Shown piece by piece: positions 32,247 through 43,640 of a stretch of DNA of 64,000 bases; position 1 is the first letter of the stretch, and each line of letters begins with the position of its first letter. The stretch comes from Gymnothorax reevesii (Eukaryota > Chordata > Actinopteri > Anguilliformes > Muraenidae): assembly GCA_029721435.1 (NCBI GenBank), contig CM056574.1, positions 30,055,001 to 30,119,000 on the forward strand, written 5' to 3'. Under the pieces are notes generated by a model. That model was not told where the DNA came from, ran no database searches, and was given only the letters and a program-made list of their open reading frames with translations. The position numbers and the translations under genes were made by a program.

Positions 32247-34048
32247 GTGCTCATGGAAACTGGAGAGGATGTGTCATCTTATTTCAGATGTGTTAATAGA
32301 CAACATTGCCCAATCTGTTCTGTGACATCCCTTGGTGGCTCATTGTCAGAGGTTGAAACAGAAGACATAAACACGTTTTCATTAAAGTCAGAGAATCTCC
32401 TCATTTTGAATGTAAAATCCAGTCCACGGCAGATTTGCTCGGTTTAAACTTTCCACTGATACTGTATATCTAGGGCTAACTACCATAAACAGTTATGTCC
32501 AGATGCTATATATTGGACATAACTGTTTATTGCAGTCAGCCCTCGATATGCAATTTTCTAATCAGTTCTTCCTCTCCATTATTTTTCCATATGTAAATGT
32601 ATACCCTCGTCATTGCTATACTATTGCTCTCTTCAGAAACCCTTCCTGTGTCCCTTCTGTCACTGACAAAAAAGAAAAATACTCTGTGATGACATTTAAG
32701 ATGCAGTTTTTAGATATCGGCAGAGTTGAACCTTCCTTCTCATCATCATAATCAACAGCTTCGCATTTAAAAATCCTCTCACCATCAGTTAACATGAAGC
32801 ATTTTGAACATCAATGATCTTGGATAGTTAAAATACCGACAGTATATAGAATCTTTCACAGTCAACACATTAACGCATGCCAGCATTCGTGTTGTATTCT
32901 TGTGACATCATGGCCCAAACTGCAGAAAGTATTTAGCCATTTTCCTTTGCTAGCTTGTGGTTCTTTCATAATGAAAATATATCATTTTCACAGTAATCGG
33001 GGGTCATCAAAAAGGCTTTCTTTATTATAAAACCCTGATTATTATATCTAGTCAGGGTGACGAAACCTACAGGTTAAGTGAAGACTATGGTTGTGGAAAT
33101 GTACAATAAGAAGATAGATGGCTGAAGAAATGGCTGGTTAGAACATTTCACGATGCATTATATTGGAAAACTCTCACTATAGTTTGTAGCCAAACCAATG
33201 AGGGGTCAGGGATCGCCAAAAATTATTGACCCAAGTTTTTGTGAATACCAACAACTCAGAAAACCAAGAAAAGCTGCTTGTAGCCCACTTGGTATGGGCA
33301 CCGCTTGTGATGCATGAGTCAGCACCTCTGTCTCAGCTAAAATTCGGCTACACCAGTGCTAACAGCAGCTAGTAACCTCAAGGGAGCAATGCATGATTGG
33401 CTTAGCACTCCTCAAGGGTAAGTAATGGATAGAGTTGTTCAGGAAAGCATTGTTTAATGCTCTAAAATCTCCCGCTAACCATTTAGGTACCGGTGGGATC
33501 TGAGGCGCTGCCCTCTTTCTACGTGGGGAAAGATTATGATTATAATAGATTATAGATTATATTATTAACTGTCACTCAGAAGTTGCAAAGATAGTAAATG
33601 GGACATTCCAGATTCAGGTGGGATAGGGCAAGGGGTAAAAAGAAATAATATAACCATCTAATCTGGTAGCAGTGTTATTCCACACTGTCCATTCTCCACT
33701 GTTCAAAAAATGATATTAATCACTGCAAGAAGTTTGAACTGATTTCCCACCTTTTGTGTTTTAAGTGAACATAAAATTCTCTCCTTTACTCCAGTTTATC
33801 CACCATAAAATTCCCATTCACTCTTTCTCTTTGCTATGTGCCCCTTTGCACAGAAGCCAAATCAGGCAATTTATGAATTCTCCGGTTTAAAGTGTAACTT
33901 ACAGGTTGTAGCCCCAGTGAATTAATGTTTAGAAAAATTATTTAGAAACTTGATTTTCAAAAAAATATATATACTCACATACACATTACAGTGACTTCTG
34001 GAGCCATTTTTGTGAGAAAATTACACTCCCTCATCTAAAACCGACAAA
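31651..34048 (-). other. cdh13: cdh13 intron, 3' part
   Basis: Part of the 9.7-kb intron 31651-41362. It contains a CA microsatellite (32216-32246) and the palindrome at 32485-32530. No coding signal was recognised otherwise. Confidence 0.6.
32485..32530. repeat. Perfect 17-bp inverted repeat
   Basis: ATAAACAGTTATGTCCA at 32485-32501 and its exact complement at 32514-32530, separated by 12 bases. Strong hairpin potential within the intron. Confidence 0.95.
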
Positions 34049-34061
34049 CCGGAAGTGACGT
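34049..34061 (+). promoter_or_regulatory. ETS/CRE-like promoter motif
   Basis: CCGGAAGTGACGT combines an ETS-factor site and a CRE half-site. This composite is common in promoters of broadly expressed vertebrate genes. It lies upstream of the open segments on the same strand. The motif is seen; its function is inferred. Confidence 0.5.
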
Positions 34062-34278
34062 AGACCGAGGCAGAAGTGCTGAATTCAATCATAATTAACA
34101 ATTAGAAATTTGGATCTCAATGCCGGTTTTGAGTCTTTTAAATACGTATTCAAAAAAATTTATTTACGGAATTCTTATCTTAAAAATGTATTTGATAATA
34201 AAACATTTCTGAATGCTTGACCCTTGACAACGGGGCTCTCTAAACATGGAGATAGCTTTACTACCGAAATAAGGTTGC

Positions 34279-34452
34279 ATGATCACTCGCTCTGAACGAG
34301 CATTTGCTGACTGCACATCAGAGTTTACAGATGACGCTGATAATAAATCTCAGAAAAAGCGAAAGCCAAACTGGGCTAGTCACGAGTGTTCGGCACTTGG
34401 TAATTATGTTGCTGAATATAACCAAATAACCATTTTTGAGTACAGAGACTAA
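34279..34452 (+). CDS. Short frame with SANT-like N-terminus (tentative)
   Basis: 57 codons from ATG 34279 to TAA 34450-34452. The stretch KSQKKRKPNWASHEC resembles the start of Myb/SANT-like DNA-binding domains found in PIF/Harbinger transposon accessory proteins and related host genes. A GT donor (CTTG|GTAATT) at 34400 could end an exon after 40 codons. It could be a separate relic or an upstream exon of the next segments. The connection is not shown by phase. Confidence 0.3.
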   Translation: MITRSERAFADCTSEFTDDADNKSQKKRKPNWASHECSALGNYVAEYNQITIFEYRD

Positions 34453-34551
34453 GTTACTAATAATATCACAAGACAGGTATTCATGTGCCACGCTGTGCTT
34501 TGGTAATACTAATTATCTTCACACAGTGGGCCTTGATTACAGAAAGCAAAA

Positions 34552-34633
34552 ATGGAGAAGGCGATGAAGCTTCAGAAAGAAGGTCACATTCCTCTGAGGC
34601 ATTTTGAAATGATCGAGTCCTTTTTGGTGGAAG
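34552..34633 (+). CDS. Candidate intronic gene, segment 1
   Basis: ATG at 34552, 27 codons plus one base, then donor AAG|GTAACA. Translation begins MEKAMKLQKEGHIPLRHFEM. The frame upstream of the ATG closes at a stop, which fits a start codon here. Phase 1 at the donor matches segment 2. The product was not recognised. Confidence 0.4.
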
Positions 34634-34767
34634 GTAACAAAAAATTGCAAACCCGCCTATGAATTGATGGAGCCAAGTTCTGGCAAATGGCCGCTTTGCA
34701 GTCAGTGAAAATTAGTTCAATACAAGGCATGTGTTGTATTGCATTACCATCATTACCCAAGTCTGTT

Positions 34768-34965
34768 TGGCAACATGGTGGTGTAGTGTGTTGCACGGTC
34801 AGTTCACGCAAGAAGGCTGTGGCTTTCTAATAACAGCTTGGATCACCACGTGTGGAGTTTGCATGTTCACATAGACCTACAGGTTAGGTAAATTGGGCAG
34901 TATAAAATTTCTAGTCTGTATGAGTGTGGTAGTGAATGATGTGTGTGTCCAGTGTTGGATTGGCA
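34768..34965 (+). repeat. tRNA-derived SINE, diverged
   Basis: The order of a GGTGGTGTAGTG box, AAGAAGGCTGTGG, GTGTGGAGTTTGCATGTTC and ACAGGTTAGGTAAATTGG matches the teleost SINE family whose heads carry a tRNA-like promoter. Many substitutions mark it as old. It lies inside an intron of the candidate gene. Confidence 0.65.
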
Positions 34966-35143
34966 ATCTGAACTCTCTTGTTTGATGAATGCTCCCTCAA
35001 CAAGAGTGCTGAACTTAAATATTTTGTGTTTGATAACTGATGTTTGGTTGGAGACATGCTGCTCCATATGTTGATGCATAATTTTTTTTTTTTTCAATTG
35101 ACGTTACATGAAGCATATCGCTGTCAACCTTCAAAGACCTGAG

Positions 35144-35202
35144 GGACACCCAAGACAGGAAATGAGAACCAACAAAACGAAGAGGATTTCTTTACAGAAG
35201 TG
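35144..35202 (+). CDS. Candidate intronic gene, segment 2
   Basis: 59 bp from a weak acceptor (CTGAG|GG) to a consensus donor (GTG|GTAAGA). It needs a phase-1 entry, supplied by segment 1, and leaves in phase 0. It encodes acidic residues (NENQQNEEDFFTEV). The acceptor lacks a close pyrimidine tract. Confidence 0.3.
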
Positions 35203-35457
35203 GTAAGAACCCCAGGCTGTCCTTAAGTCCTGACAATCAGGGAAGAGCAATCAGGTTTGATTGGAGCTGTAAATCAATGTGTTTTGATGGTACTCCGTAA
35301 TTAGAGATTACATTGAAAAATAAAACATGCAAATATTATTAAGGTACAATTAAAAGATCGAAAATATTAATTGGCTTGAGGTTCTCTGGGCAATCCCAAT
35401 GAAGGCATAATACTTAACCATACAGGTTTTCATGTTTCTTCATCCATTTGTGCAGAG

Positions 35458-35568
35458 GTGCAGATCGTAGACTCCAGCATCTGCAGGCTCGCTCAACTGA
35501 TGCAGTCAGCTGCAGTTTCCCATCAATATGAAGCAGACACAAAATTTATATTGAATATTCACAAGCAG
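35458..35568 (+). CDS. Candidate intronic gene, segment 3
   Basis: 37 codons after an AG at 35456-35457, entered in phase 0 (VQIVDSSICRLAQLMQSAAV and on). The expected donor at 35569 reads GG instead of GT, and the frame reaches a stop at 35575. This is the weak point of the model and may mean a pseudogene. Confidence 0.35.
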
Positions 35569-36123
35569 GGCCTATAAACTATTTGGAATAAATGTTTTAA
35601 GTCTCACCTTTGTTGCTCAGGAATTCTATGAATTAAGCTCTTCAACCAAGCCTGACCTGCAAAAAGCCTAACATATTTGCCTATAGCTTCCATCCAGCAG
35701 ACAATAAAAATTATGTTTTACCATAGAAAAATGGGTTTCTGTCAGATTTCCCCTTTCAGTGATGCTCAAATTTTGAATTATGAAGCCTTTAATAGGGCAA
35801 TGCATACGTTGCCAGAATTGGCCTGAATGTGAGGGGGTTAAGGTCTTAATTTTTCCATGTGTTAAATGTGGAATTTTTACCTCTGCCACAGATTCTGTTT
35901 GTCTTGTGTCTTAGCTGATGGGAGAAGTTGTAAAGATCTCCAATTTACCCTGAAGGTCAAACTCCCTACCATGAAATCATTGAATCAACAAGAGGTGTAA
36001 GTCCTTGTCCTGACCTGTGATAAGGAACTTTCTCCAACCAGTTTTTATAAGAAATGAGGCCAGGATTCTCTGGAAACCTCATTGTCTTAAGATTATTTAC
36101 TTTCTTTTTTGTCTATCTCCCAG

Positions 36124-36243
36124 GCCCAGCTGAAATGGCAGAGTGTAGATCGGTCTTGTCTCTCCCTGTACAAGAAACAGCATAGGCACCAGCAGAACTG
36201 CAAAATGTACCTCAAAAATGTCCAGGAGGAGAATGAAAGAAAT
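36124..36243 (+). CDS. Candidate intronic gene, segment 4
   Basis: Exactly 40 codons between a strong acceptor (a T/C-rich tract then CCCAG) and donor AAT|GTATGT, phase 0 on both sides. The translation is basic and helical (SLYKKQHRHQQNCKMYLKN). Confidence 0.45.
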
Positions 36244-36540
36244 GTATGTTATCACACTGATCCCAATTTACTCTAACCTGGTTGTATATCCCTCTTCTAG
36301 AAAGGGCTGGTTGTAGTTACTGGCGTTAATTCCAACAAATCAGTTACCCATCAAATTCTGTAACTCAAGGTCCTTGGGAGAGAATCTACTGGTTGATTAA
36401 TAGAATCAGGTGTAGAACTACATGGCTGGAACAGCTTGCAGCCAAACCGGTCTTTTTTTTAACAAAGTTGGATACCTCTGTTCTAGCACAATGAGTCAAA
36501 GATCAGTGGACTTTTAACTCTTTATCATTTTTCCTCTCAG

Positions 36541-36810
36541 AAGCAACCTCTCGTAAAACAAAAGTGCTCCACCATCGAGAGGAACCAGAGAGAAGACATG
36601 ATAATGTTCGAAGAGGCTGCACTGAACTGCGGCAAAATGGAAGCCGAGGATGAGAATTTTACTGAGACGCCGCAAGGAGAATCCTGCGCCATGTTGCCAA
36701 GCAAGTTGTCTGTGGAGCGCACCGCTCTGAAATCTGGGGTCAGCTGGCGTAGTCTTTCAGATGCAAAGAATACAAATTGCCAACTCTTTGTACACCCAAA
36801 GAGCGCTTAA
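36541..36810 (+). CDS. Candidate intronic gene, last segment
   Basis: 90 codons including TAA at 36808-36810, after a very good acceptor (TTTTTCCTCTCAG), phase 0. It begins KQPLVKQKCSTIERNQRED and is charged and rich in Glu, Lys and Ser. No domain was recognised. An AATAAA signal at 36910-36915 follows the stop by about 100 bp. Confidence 0.45.
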   Translation, partial: KQPLVKQKCSTIERNQREDMIMFEEAALNCGKMEAEDENFTETPQGESCAMLPSKLSVERTALKSGVSWRSLSDAKNTNCQLFVHPKSA

Positions 36811-36909
36811 TTCCTGTTGGTTCCAACTGGTGCCAAAAGTGTTAATTTCACTGCTTTAGGAGTTTTCTTGGCTATCATCACTGACTCTCATCAAGTGACC
36901 ATGACTTCA

Positions 36910-36915
36910 AATAAA
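36910..36915 (+). terminator. AATAAA polyA signal of the candidate gene
   Basis: A canonical hexamer at a plausible distance after the last open segment on the same strand. By itself such a hexamer is common in AT-rich DNA. Confidence 0.4.
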
Positions 36916-39900
36916 CTATGTAATCCATGACTAAACACCTAGTTAGTTTAGTTTGAGATTAACACATGAAACATGGTAGTAGAGCTTGCTCGAGATCTCA
37001 TTCTACACCGATGTCCCTGCCCCTAGAAAATACCCACACTCCACCGGAAGGGTGCAAACGATCAGGGTAAGATTCCAGAAAAGGGCAAAACCTCCCGGGA
37101 AAAAAAGATGGAACAATATACAGTTATTGTTCACCCCACCTACAGCAAATAGCCTTCATTTCTCCTCTCTCCCTGAAGGAGCGGCCCCTTGGTCGCAGGG
37201 AAAAATGTAGAGTTTCACTCGGGGTTCCATTGCAGAATGAAAGGGTTCTCAGGTACACTGATTACAACCCTGCAATATTCTACTTCTCCAGGGGCAAAGT
37301 GATTATTGCTATCCTATCAACCTTCATCTCTCTTTCATTACTGGTTCCAATCTCATGTTTTTCCAGTTCCTAGGTCCTCTCACTTTCTTGTTTTGTTTTG
37401 CTCCTTTTTTTTAGACTCTCCACACATCCCTTCCCATTTCTACCAATCCAACAAGCCCTCTCTCTTTATTCCTTGTTTCCCCTTCCCCACTTCAGTTAGC
37501 TGCTGTGTGATATTAAATCAAATGGAGAGGCTGGCAAAAGCTAAAATTCTGGCAGGAGCACAGTAGCGGTTACGGTACTGCACAGGCTTGGGAATTCACA
37601 TCTGTTAGAAAGCGGCTGCCATACGGTTAAGTCTTAATTTCACTCAAAAGATTATTTTGAGAGATTACTGTTGAAATGTAACTGCGATGTCAGTGCAATA
37701 AGGAGTGAATGTGCTTAACAGGAGGTAAAAGGCGTGATATCGACCAGTTTCCTCTCCCTCAATCAGTGGGACAATCAGTGACTGACCCTGGGTGACTGGC
37801 AATCAGTGACTGACATATTAATAGAGTTGACTCGGGGGCCAGAGCCGGGTGAGGATCAACGAAAGGCATTAGGCTTCATCAGCAGACCTGACCTAAATCC
37901 TTTTCCCCTTCATTCTTTCACTAGTTCTCTCTCAGATTATTTCCCTGGCTACAATTGTAGCTCTACATCTGCTTACATTCCCTGGACAGGAAACTGATCA
38001 TTGGAATATTGTAAACATAAGGATGCGAGCAGTCACAAACAAACTACAGAGAAAAACTGCAACCCTAAGAAAATGATGGGGTTACTTTTAACCTGAGCAT
38101 GGATAGGTTTTGCAGTATGTCCAGGCAAATACTGGCTTGGTTCTGCAGAAATTACTTGCATTCAGGTATTTTGCACACAGGGGCATGAACTCGCAGTCAA
38201 CTGCATGCATCAACACATATACACACTCCATTTTACACAAACCAGCTGATATGCCAGTCTTATCAAATTTATATCAGCCTCTGCTTTTACAATTCCTGGT
38301 TACGGAGTCCCAGGGAATACTTCCCACACCGCCGAAAAGAAAAACATTTAGCATACAAATGGAGGTCAATGATTCATGTCTTCAGAGCACAGCCAATCTC
38401 ATAAAAAATTACATTCTCAAACCTCAAAGTGAGCAGCTGCCTTTAACACACTGAATATCAACCACTTGCCTGTTTGTTCTACTAAGTATGGTACATAGTT
38501 GGTCTTCCCATACCATAATGGTACACGATGCAAACTCAGAGAACTGGCAAAGATAACACCACCCTGCATCATTTTTGCTGAATAAAATCCAGTACTAGTT
38601 TCTGAGCAATTTTGGAGAGCTGATTCCAGAAATAGTGTCTGTTCTGCTCGAGCATGTCACATTTTCTCACAATTTCTCGTGTGCATTTCATAGCATTGTC
38701 ATTTTCAACAACCACTTGTGTGGTAAAGAAGTCTTGTATCATCCCTTAATCACCAGAAAAACTGCCACAAAAACATAATTTCCATTTTCCTCTGAGCCAG
38801 GAGAGAACGATTAGTTAAATTCTTGGCCGATTTTCTCATTTACGAATGATTATTTCATGCGAGTCCTGATGTCAGGCTTTGTGCAGTGGCCACTGACAGA
38901 AGAAAATGGAAACAAGATCCGAAGTTTTCAGCTGCATCTCTGGGTTTTTCGTTGCACCCAAACAGCAGCTGAAAATTACAGACTTCGTGAAAAAAGCTAT
39001 ATATGATATAATAAGGAAAATCATTATTTTATTTTGATCATTATTTCTCTTATTTTGGGAAAAAATGTACATGATAGAAACTTTTTACTTGCATTTTTCA
39101 CTCAGCATCATCAAATGAGGTAATATGAGCCCTTTTTGGGAAATCAGCAAAATATTTTTACATTTTTTCAGCATACAGGGTGGCGTAACGTTAACACGGA
39201 CAGATCGTGGGATGGGTAAGGTCTGAAAGGAGACTGGGAGAGGGATAACAGAAGGGAGAAGGATGAAGTAAAAAAAGAACACAAAGTGAACAATATCTCT
39301 TTAACTCTATTGGTAGAACTTTCAAACCTAACCAGAGATTTGGTTTAGACTCAAAGAGAATTTTAAATTTTTCTGGGCTGGTTTTATCTGTTTCAAACAG
39401 TGGGAGTTTTGCAATAAGGTCAAAATGTATTGTCGAAAATACTGCCTGCACGACTCATGACGGTAGATAGTTTGAGTTCACCTATTGTGTACTTAATTTT
39501 ATAGATATAAAAATGCTAAAATTGCACTACATTGTGTCAGACTTGTTTCTTTAGGACTCATGACATTTCTTCATAGCCCAAAATATCACATGTATAAATT
39601 TATCACTTTTTTGGTTTATCATTATTTTTACACATTTGAATACATCTGGCTTAATATTTAAGTGCTTTAAAACAAAGCCTCTACCAAAATGTATCCGTCC
39701 TTGTAATGTTGGCTGCAGATAGTTATTGTGCAGATAAAGTGACTACTCTGCTCCCTGCAGTCATTGGGTCATCCAAAGCTGCTACAGGAGTCTGTCAAGA
39801 CACCAATGAGAACAAAAATAATGAACCCATCTCAAAATAAGATGCCATTCAAGAATTTTGATATATAACAATGCCACTGTGGTTCCCTCTCTGTTTCTTA

Positions 39901-41362
39901 ATTTTTATTCCTCTCTTTCCAGGCCTGCTCAACTTAACCATAGCTGGTCATGATAAACTTTTTTATAGTGCATGTCTGTCAGAAGGTTTTCTCTTTCCTT
40001 CTTCATCTACTTTTTGTTGGCCAATCCCTTCCTCTAGAAGTGCTGGTGGAACAGTGGAAAAACATGCTCCATGTTAATGGATTTAGCAACAATCCTTCAA
40101 TGCATCTACACAGTGCCACTGAGAAGCTAAGTCTCTTAGATTTGCTTTCCTCGTGCATAAAGCAGACAGAAAGGACAGACATTGACTGACTGTGCAAATT
40201 TAGTTGAGGGGAAATATTAAATAGGCCTTGATAAACTAAACTGCTTTTAAGGAACAGAAACAGTTATTTTATGTTCTCGATTAGTTTCCGTTTCCTAACC
40301 TTAGCAGTTTCAGAATCAAGTAAACCCACATATACACTGAGTGTTTTATGCAGATTCATCACAGAGCAGCGCTGAATCAATATGTTTTTGGTAAAATACA
40401 GTATTTGTGCCCTAACTCAACCAAACAAGAGCCATCTGGCAATGGCGTATCCCCCCGGCCCCCCACATTCATGGATTAACTGCTCAAGAAATTCCTAAAT
40501 ACCAAAAGGCACATCTTCATATGACACCTGACCTATATGTCAAATTTTGTGAAGAAATACTGAACGGTTTTCAAGTTATGCGCCGGACAAAAGAATGTTT
40601 ACAGACAGATGGACGGACGGACAGACAGACGGGTGGACAGAGCGATAGCTAAAAAATCAGCACTTCACTGTCGCATGACAAAAATCAATACGCATGATGT
40701 AAACTTCATGTGGTGGAGATGCACAGGTGTTGTAATTGTTATTTTGAGATTTATGCAGAGTTGTCATAAATCTGAGCATTGGACATCTTGTCCATGTCAC
40801 TACGAGCAGCGGCTATGGATGCGCTCCAAAGCTCCGAAGTGGTGCACATTGTCAGCAACCACTTTTGCCAGTCCAACTTCATAGTTTAGACGTGCTTTTA
40901 CTCAGAGATTCCATCTGCACACAGCTGCACAAATCAGACCTCTTGAAATTAGAAAGTATTTTCAGCTGCAGAACAACTGCTCACTGCTTTTGTTTATTAC
41001 AAAATTCTTTGTAATTCTTTGTAAGGTGTGAATAACTCAGCAGCTGTCTCTTAGATGTGGGAGCAACTGCATTTCACGCCAACAATCACACATGGTCACA
41101 TTTGCTGAGACAACTCTTCTTTGATGTTAAACCTGACAAATGAAACCATTATAAACTGAATCACAGTTATGTGATTCGCTGTTTGAAAGAAGAGGTTACA
41201 TGTGCTAAAGTGCTTAGAAAAGTGTACTTAGAAAGTTGACAAGAGAGTAAATATTACTGAAGTCATTGAAGTGTGTGTTGCAGTTGATTGTAACTGCATG
41301 ATTCTTGTCATTTGGTGTAGGGTATGGAAGTAGGCAGAGGCCAAAAGGAGGACATTTCTCAC
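36916..41362 (-). other. cdh13: cdh13 intron, 5' part, no gene seen
   Basis: AT-rich. The 114-codon plus-strand frame at 38110-38454 has no splice context or family resemblance. A GGACGGAC-rich patch lies at 40605-40635. Confidence 0.5.
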
Positions 41363-41505
41363 CATTATCGGTGGCGATGAAGATTGCGTAGTATCTGCTA
41401 TCATGGACGAATGGTGACTCGCGGTCCAAGACGGCCGTGGTGTTAACTGTGCCTCTGACTGGGTTAACAGTGAGCCAGCCTGCTGGGTCTCTCAACACTG
41501 AAAAC
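41363..41505 (-). CDS. cdh13: cdh13 exon: EC4 middle
   Basis: 143 bp between acceptor TTTCTCACAG and donor G|GTGAGA. One base completes an Arg codon at the start; one base of an Asp codon is left at the end. It encodes [15 protein letters not shown], the calcium motif LDRES and YAIFIATDN, all typical of the middle of a cadherin repeat. The CDH1 counterpart (exon 11) is 146 bp. N-T-T is a possible glycosylation site. Confidence 0.95.
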
Positions 41506-41949
41506 CTGTGAGAAACATTTGGGTATGAAATGGTTTCACATTCCTTAAAACCTGATTTCAAAACTCGACTTATGCAATAAATGAACTCAATAAATTGCAA
41601 TACACTTGGTGGAGAGGTTATTTTTTCTCTAAAATAATTAGCAAGTTCAGCATATGAACAAATTTTAAAAATCATTTCTCTCAACGAGTCTCAAGTGGCA
41701 CATAATATACATAAAATCTAACACAATTTCACCCAATTTAAGCTCTTATATCAGTTTGTAAAATTACCCACCAAAAAATGTTACTGCAGAAAACAAAAAG
41801 GTTTTGTTGAGGTAAAATGCACGTTTCTGGGTGTAAGACAAATAAAAGTCTTTTAAAACAGGAATAATGCCCTCTGAACCATATGTTTCCAAAAAAAAAA
41901 AAACAAGCCAGAATGATTGGCAGAACAGATGTCAATTATAGCCCCCAGA
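41506..41949 (-). other. cdh13: cdh13 intron (16.7 kb), 3' end
   Basis: Start of the largest intron in the window (41506-58238). The rest is described by the repeat entries below. Unlisted parts showed no gene. Confidence 0.7.
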
Positions 41950-42393
41950 AGAAGCCGTGCCATGGCGACAGTAATGGCCAAAAAATATGCTAATTAGTGG
42001 TAAAACAAGGACATTTACTTGTGGACGCAGTACAGACTGCAATTTTTGACCGATTACTTTCATTTTTGGTATGGACACATGGTACATTTCACTTACGACA
42101 CACATTGATGCTGGTTGCCATGGCGACAGTACTGGCTGAATCCTGCACTAATTTCCGCTGACACATGCACACTTCCTTGTGGATGCGGTACAGATTGTAA
42201 TTTTGGACCAATTACTTTCATATTCAGTCTTAACATCTGTTATAATTCACTTATGACACCAATTGATTTTGGTTGCCATAGCAACAATGTTGGCTGAAAA
42301 ATATGCAAGTTAGTGGCAAAACATAGACATTTCCTAGTGGACGCAGTACAGGCTGCAATTTTTGACCAATTACCGTACTTTCAAATTTGGTAT

Positions 42394-42881
42394 TGTAATG
42401 TGAACAGAAGCCACTAGATGGCAGTATTAAGCTTTTCTTTTGTTAAACCCAGAATGGAGCTAGGTTTGGACTTGTCTTGGGCATGTCTGAGATGGAAAGT
42501 CCCAGAGAATTTAAAAAAGTCTAAAAGGTGGGAGGGGTCTACAAAAGAGTATCTAAGGAGGAAAATTGAGAGAGTAAAGTAGTAGGAGAAATTGCAAGGA
42601 GAAGGATACATTTGACCAGACCTGTCACTCTTTTCACGACCTGTGAAGCTTTTTGTGGATTTTTGCCTGTGTTGGAGCATTTTTCCTCACCCCGAACATC
42701 ACCAAGGAACCCAACGAAAGGGACTGTAAATATTTTTTTTTCTTGTATATATCAATCTTGGCCAGTAGAGTAGATAGTAGATTAGTTAAAAGTCTTTGTT
42801 TAATTAAATGTGTTTAAGTTTTAAAATTGTGTCTGGCATCCCTTGCTGTCAAAAATGTCATAACAAATTGGGGCCATAACT
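42394..42881 (+). mobile_element. Solo LTR of the G1 family
   Basis: 488 bp aligned along its whole length with the G1 LTRs but clearly diverged (TATA box changed to TATCTAA). The 4-bp duplication GTAT lies on both sides (42390-42393, 42882-42885), the same length as for G1. The last base is T instead of A. A typical result of recombination between the two LTRs of an older copy. Confidence 0.92.
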
Positions 42882-42892
42882 GTATAGACCTG

Positions 42893-43640
42893 TGTTTGTG
42901 GGTGAAAACACTTGCGGACCAAATGTTCTCCAAACCCTTGTAAATCTACCTTCAAGGAATGGACACATTTTCCAGAGTTTGGTGCAATTGGTTTTACTGC
43001 AAGTCTCGTAAAGTGAAATATAAAACCCAGGCTGGTCTGCGCAAACCACATAACATTCATTTTTCATCAATCACCCAACACAGACTGACCACCACTTGTC
43101 CGAACCCTCATATTTATTGGCCTTTTGGGACATCCCTGTAGGTGGGATTAAACGTGACTCTTTTTACCTCATCCAACATTATTAATTCTGAGTGGTACAT
43201 TTTCCTGGAGCAACCTTCCACCCTTAGTAACAAGTTTACCGTTACATCATATTGTAAGTTCATTTTCTGCCTCCAGGGACGCTCGAAGACCACATATGAG
43301 CCTACCAAACCTTGGGTTCAATTGTAGGTCGGTGTGGATGCCCAAGTTGGCTGGGTTCCTGGATATTTTCAGACTAAAGTGGAGAGCGCAAGCTCATATA
43401 ATGAAGCTGCTTATTGGTTAACTACCAATATGGTCATTCCGGAAGATTAGCTCATCTAACCAGCCTTGGTCAGCCTGCTAGTGGCTGTCTTATCTAGGGT
43501 TTTTGACAGATTTATGAATTTTAGTTTCTTCTCAGCTCCATATTCTTACAGAAGTTTTAGGGGCCACAAAAACCTGGCTGAGTTCTCTCTGTTGAACTGC
43601 GATTATAGTAATACTCTGATTTTAGAACATTTTTCCCACC
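42893..43640. other. Unidentified insert in the tandem array
   Basis: About 750 bp, not related to the 157-bp repeat, placed where one unit breaks off and another resumes. Frames are short on both strands. No family was recognised and no clear terminal repeats were found. Confidence 0.45.

Noticed and set aside
38110..38454. 114-codon plus-strand frame in the intron
   Set aside because: No recognisable domain or repeat, and no flanking splice sites or promoter.
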